Source: an uncultured Lysobacter sp.
GTDB lineage: Bacteria; Pseudomonadota; Gammaproteobacteria; Xanthomonadales; Xanthomonadaceae
Direction of reading: 5' to 3'
NCBI GenBank assembly: GCA_943913335.1
Contig: CALTXS010000031.1
Span: forward strand, 1 to 8,071
DNA: 8,071 bases
In this document: one piece after another, positions 5,852 to 8,071 of the stretch
Position numbering within the stretch: the stretch's first letter is position 1
Layout: each line of letters begins with the position of its first letter
The notes under the pieces: generated by a model
Database searches by the model: none
What the model saw: only the letters and a program-made list of their open reading frames with translations
Told to the model about the DNA's origin: nothing
Position numbers and translations under genes: made by a program

Positions 5852-7000
5852 CTACAGGAACAGTTCCATCAGATCGTTGGTAAAGCGGCGGCCCAGTTCG
5901 GTCGGGCAGACCAGATCGCCTTCGACGGTGATCAGCTCGCGTTCCAGCGCCATGGCCAGCGGTTGTGCGATGACGGCGCGGTCCAGTCCCGTGCGCAGTT
6001 CAAACATGCTCAACGGAAAGCCGTCGTTCAAACGCAAGGCGTTCATCATGAACTCGAAGGGTAAACGGTCCGCGGTGACCATCTCATCGGTCCCGAAGTT
6101 GGCGGGCGTGCCGACAGTGTCCAGATAGACGCGGGGATGTTTGAGCTTGTCGCGTCGGCGAATCTGCTGCGCGGCGCCTTCGGTGATCTTGCCGTGGGCG
6201 CCGGCACCGATGCCCAGATAGTCGCCGTATTGCCAGTAATTGAGATTGTGCTGGCAACGGCGGTTGTCGCGCGCATAGGCGGAGATTTCGTATTGTTTGA
6301 AGCCCGCGGCGGCGAGCGCACTTTGGCATTCCATCTGCATTTCCCAGGCGCTGTCGTCGTCGGGCAGGCGTTCGGGTGGGCGTGCGTAGAACACGGTGTT
6401 GGGTTCCAGCGTCAGCTGGTAGTGCGAGATGTGCGTGGGGTTCAGGGCTAGGGCGCGCTCAATGTCGTGCAGTGCGCCAGCCAGGTCCTGCTCGGGCAGT
6501 GCATACATCAGATCGAGATTGATGTTGTCGTAGCCTGCATCCTGCGCCATGCGTACGGCGCGTTCGGCCTCGCCGCTGTTATGAATACGGCCCAGCGTCT
6601 GCAGAGCGCGGTCATCAAAACTCTGGATACCAAAACTCAGGCGATTGATGCCGGCGGCGCGGTAGCCTTCGAAACGGCCATGTTCTGCGGTGCCGGGGTT
6701 GGTCTCTAAAGTAATCTCGCAACCGGGCGCCAGCGAGAGCAGGGCAGACGCGCGTTGTAGGAAATCGTCCATGAATTCCGGCGGCATCAGCGAGGGCGTG
6801 CCGCCGCCGAAGAACACGCTATGCACCACGCGGCCCCACACTAAGGGCAAATCCTGTTCGAGATCGCGGATCAGCGCGTCAACATACTCGCGCCATTGCA
6901 CCTCGCCGCGGCGCTCATGCGAGTTGAAGTCGCAGTAGGGGCATTTGCGTACGCACCACGGTACGTGGACATACAGACTGAGCGGCGGGGTACGCAACAT
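5852..7000 (-). CDS. hemW: Heme chaperone HemW (radical SAM family)
   Basis: HemW binds heme and hands it to membrane targets such as respiratory proteins. It was long misannotated as oxygen-independent coproporphyrinogen III oxidase (HemN). This 382-residue protein begins like E. coli HemW (PPLSLYVHVPWC). The [4Fe-4S] cluster motif CxxxCxxC is at C16, C20 and C23, followed by the SAM-binding GGGTPS at 65-70. The HNxxYW motif implicated in heme binding is present at 251-256 (H251) and is diagnostic against true HemN, as is the shorter N-terminus. A C-terminal winged-helix-like region follows, with FEFMMNALRL at about 315-324. The start lies 12 bp after the rdgB stop and has no visible Shine-Dalgarno sequence, so translation probably depends on ribosomes arriving from rdgB. 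Confidence 0.95.
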   Translation of the reverse strand: MLRTPPLSLYVHVPWCVRKCPYCDFNSHERRGEVQWREYVDALIRDLEQDLPLVWGRVVHSVFFGGGTPSLMPPEFMDDFLQRASALLSLAPGCEITLETNPGTAEHGRFEGYRAAGINRLSFGIQSFDDRALQTLGRIHNSGEAERAVRMAQDAGYDNINLDLMYALPEQDLAGALHDIERALALNPTHISHYQLTLEPNTVFYARPPERLPDDDSAWEMQMECQSALAAAGFKQYEISAYARDNRRCQHNLNYWQYGDYLGIGAGAHGKITEGAAQQIRRRDKLKHPRVYLDTVGTPANFGTDEMVTADRLPFEFMMNALRLNDGFPLSMFELRTGLDRAVIAQPLAMALERELITVEGDLVCPTELGRRFTNDLMELFL

Positions 7001-7012
7001 GTGTGGGCGCGC

Positions 7013-7627
7013 TTAGTCGGCCAACAGATCGGGCGCGCGCAAGCGCTCGTGCAGTTTGCGCATGGCAATGCCGCGATGGCTAATGCCGTTCTTGAAGGCA
7101 CTGTCGAGCTCTGCAGCCGTCTGACCAAAGCGCGGATCCAGAAACATCGGGTCGTAGCCAAAGCCGCCTTGGCCACGTTGATCGTCGATGACTTCGCCGT
7201 ACCAGCGACCCTCGGTCACAATCGGCGCCGGATCGTCGGCGCTGCGCACCATGGCAATGGCAGAAATATAGAACGCCGAAAACGGAGCATTGGTCGGCGT
7301 GGCTCGCAGCAACTCACGCAACTTGGTCATGTTGGCCTGTGCATTGCCATGTTCACCGGCAAAACGCGCGCTGTAGAGTCCGGGGCGGAAATCCAGGGCT
7401 TCGACACACAATCCGCTGTCATCGGCAATGGCGGGCAAGCCTGTTACCTGCGCAGCATGTCGTGCCTTGAGGATGGCGTTCTCGATAAAACTCAAGCCGG
7501 TTTCATCGGCATCGCTCACGCCCAATTCCTGCTGCGGGATGCATTCCCAGTCGGTGTCAGTGAGCAGATCCCGAAACTCGGCCAGCTTGCCATTATTGGA
7601 TGACGCGATGACGATGCGAGTTTTCAT
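7013..7627 (-). CDS. rdgB: dITP/XTP pyrophosphatase (Ham1 family)
   Basis: RdgB hydrolyses deaminated purine nucleoside triphosphates (dITP, ITP, XTP) to monophosphate and pyrophosphate, keeping them out of DNA and RNA. The 204 residues show the complete family pattern: SSNNGK at 9-14 (triphosphate loop), [18 protein letters not shown] at 42-59, ADDSGL at 68-73 with D70 as the expected catalytic base, GLYSAR at 83-88, GGFGYDP at 154-160 and SHRG at 183-186 for base recognition. The ATG overlaps the rph stop codon by 4 bp (ATGA). A GGAG lies 11 nt upstream, within the rph coding sequence. The order rph-rdgB-hemW is conserved in many gammaproteobacteria. Confidence 0.97.
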   Translation of the reverse strand: MKTRIVIASSNNGKLAEFRDLLTDTDWECIPQQELGVSDADETGLSFIENAILKARHAAQVTGLPAIADDSGLCVEALDFRPGLYSARFAGEHGNAQANMTKLRELLRATPTNAPFSAFYISAIAMVRSADDPAPIVTEGRWYGEVIDDQRGQGGFGYDPMFLDPRFGQTAAELDSAFKNGISHRGIAMRKLHERLRAPDLLAD

Positions 7628-8071
7628 GCAGTAACTGACTCCAATGCCTGCCGTTGCAGTTCAATCAGTTGGGTGATACCCACCGATGCGAGTGCGGTCA
7701 TCTGCTGCAGTTCTTCCATGCGGAAGGCATGGCCTTCGGCCGTACCTTGCACTTCAATAAAGCCACCGCCGTCATTCATCACGACATTCATGTCGGTGTC
7801 GCAGTCACTGTCTTCGGCGTAATCGAGATCAAGGACCGGCACGCCGCGGTACACGCCAACCGAAACGGCAGCGACCGCACCGAACAGCGGATTGGTCTTG
7901 ATGTCGCCGCGTTTACGTAGAACGCTGATGGCATCGCACAGTGCCACGTAAGCGCCGGTAATAGCGGCGGTGCGGGTGCCACCATCGGCCTGCAGAACAT
8001 CGCAGTCGAGCGTGATGGTGCGTTCGCCCAGGGCCTTGCGGTCAATGCAGGCGCGCAGTGAACGGCCAATC
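7624..8071 (-). CDS. rph: Ribonuclease PH (3' part, cut by the window edge)
   Basis: RNase PH is a phosphorolytic 3'-5' exoribonuclease that trims tRNA 3' ends. The C-terminal 148 residues are present; about 90 N-terminal residues lie beyond the window, judged against the 238-residue E. coli protein. Visible features are [22 protein letters not shown] with the phosphate-binding GTR segment (near nucleotides 7969-7983), [15 protein letters not shown], the acidic [13 protein letters not shown] active-site segment, and [10 protein letters not shown]. The reading frame is intact to the edge. The C-terminus ends with a short family-typical helix, and the stop overlaps rdgB, indicating one operon. 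Confidence 0.97.
   Translation of the reverse strand, partial: IGRSLRACIDRKALGERTITLDCDVLQADGGTRTAAITGAYVALCDAISVLRKRGDIKTNPLFGAVAAVSVGVYRGVPVLDLDYAEDSDCDTDMNVVMNDGGGFIEVQGTAEGHAFRMEELQQMTALASVGITQLIELQRQALESVTA

Noticed and set aside
5833..5853. Hairpin AGAGCC...GGCTCT around the hemW stop codon as a terminator
   Set aside because: The stem is only 6 bp with a 9-nt loop and there is no proper U-tract after it on the minus strand; it may only modestly affect termination.
5852..7000. Annotation as oxygen-independent coproporphyrinogen III oxidase (HemN)
   Set aside because: The N-terminus, length and HNxxYW motif are those of HemW; true HemN is longer with a different N-terminal segment.

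Overview
The window looks like a chromosomal segment from a gammaproteobacterium of moderately high GC. The gene order rph-rdgB-hemW is characteristic of that class. The PepQ, HemW, RdgB and YjdM proteins all read like close relatives of the Escherichia coli proteins. The palindromic GGCCGAC / CGGGTTTCCAACCCG sequences at the left edge, and several starts without a ribosome binding site, make me lean towards the Xanthomonadales or a neighbouring order. That placement is inference only.

Layout from right to left (minus strand, 8071 to 1744): the 3' part of rph (RNase PH, cut by the window edge), rdgB (XTP/dITP pyrophosphatase, overlapping rph by 4 bp), hemW (radical-SAM-family heme chaperone), pepQ (Xaa-Pro dipeptidase, with its own good sigma70-type promoter), a class-3-like aldehyde dehydrogenase of the coniferyl aldehyde dehydrogenase type, and an iron-type alcohol dehydrogenase 4 bp downstream of it. 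The last two form a likely alcohol -> aldehyde -> carboxylate oxidation pair. Facing this run on the plus strand is yjdM (the 'PhnA' zinc-ribbon protein, 1403-1747), whose stop codon overlaps that of the alcohol dehydrogenase.

The left 1.3 kb is different. It has a palindromic/repeated intergenic stretch (about 55-105), then two plus-strand genes I do not recognise: 206-682 and a probable secreted protein at about 701-1310. The second appears split. A Shine-Dalgarno-preceded signal peptide (701-778) ends in a stop one frame away from the body of the protein (780-1310). This is either a real frameshift or a sequence error.

I found no phage, transposon, CRISPR, RNA gene or defence system. The most interesting points are the split secreted protein with its unknown upstream partner, and three promoters placed so close to their start codons that the mRNAs should be leaderless.
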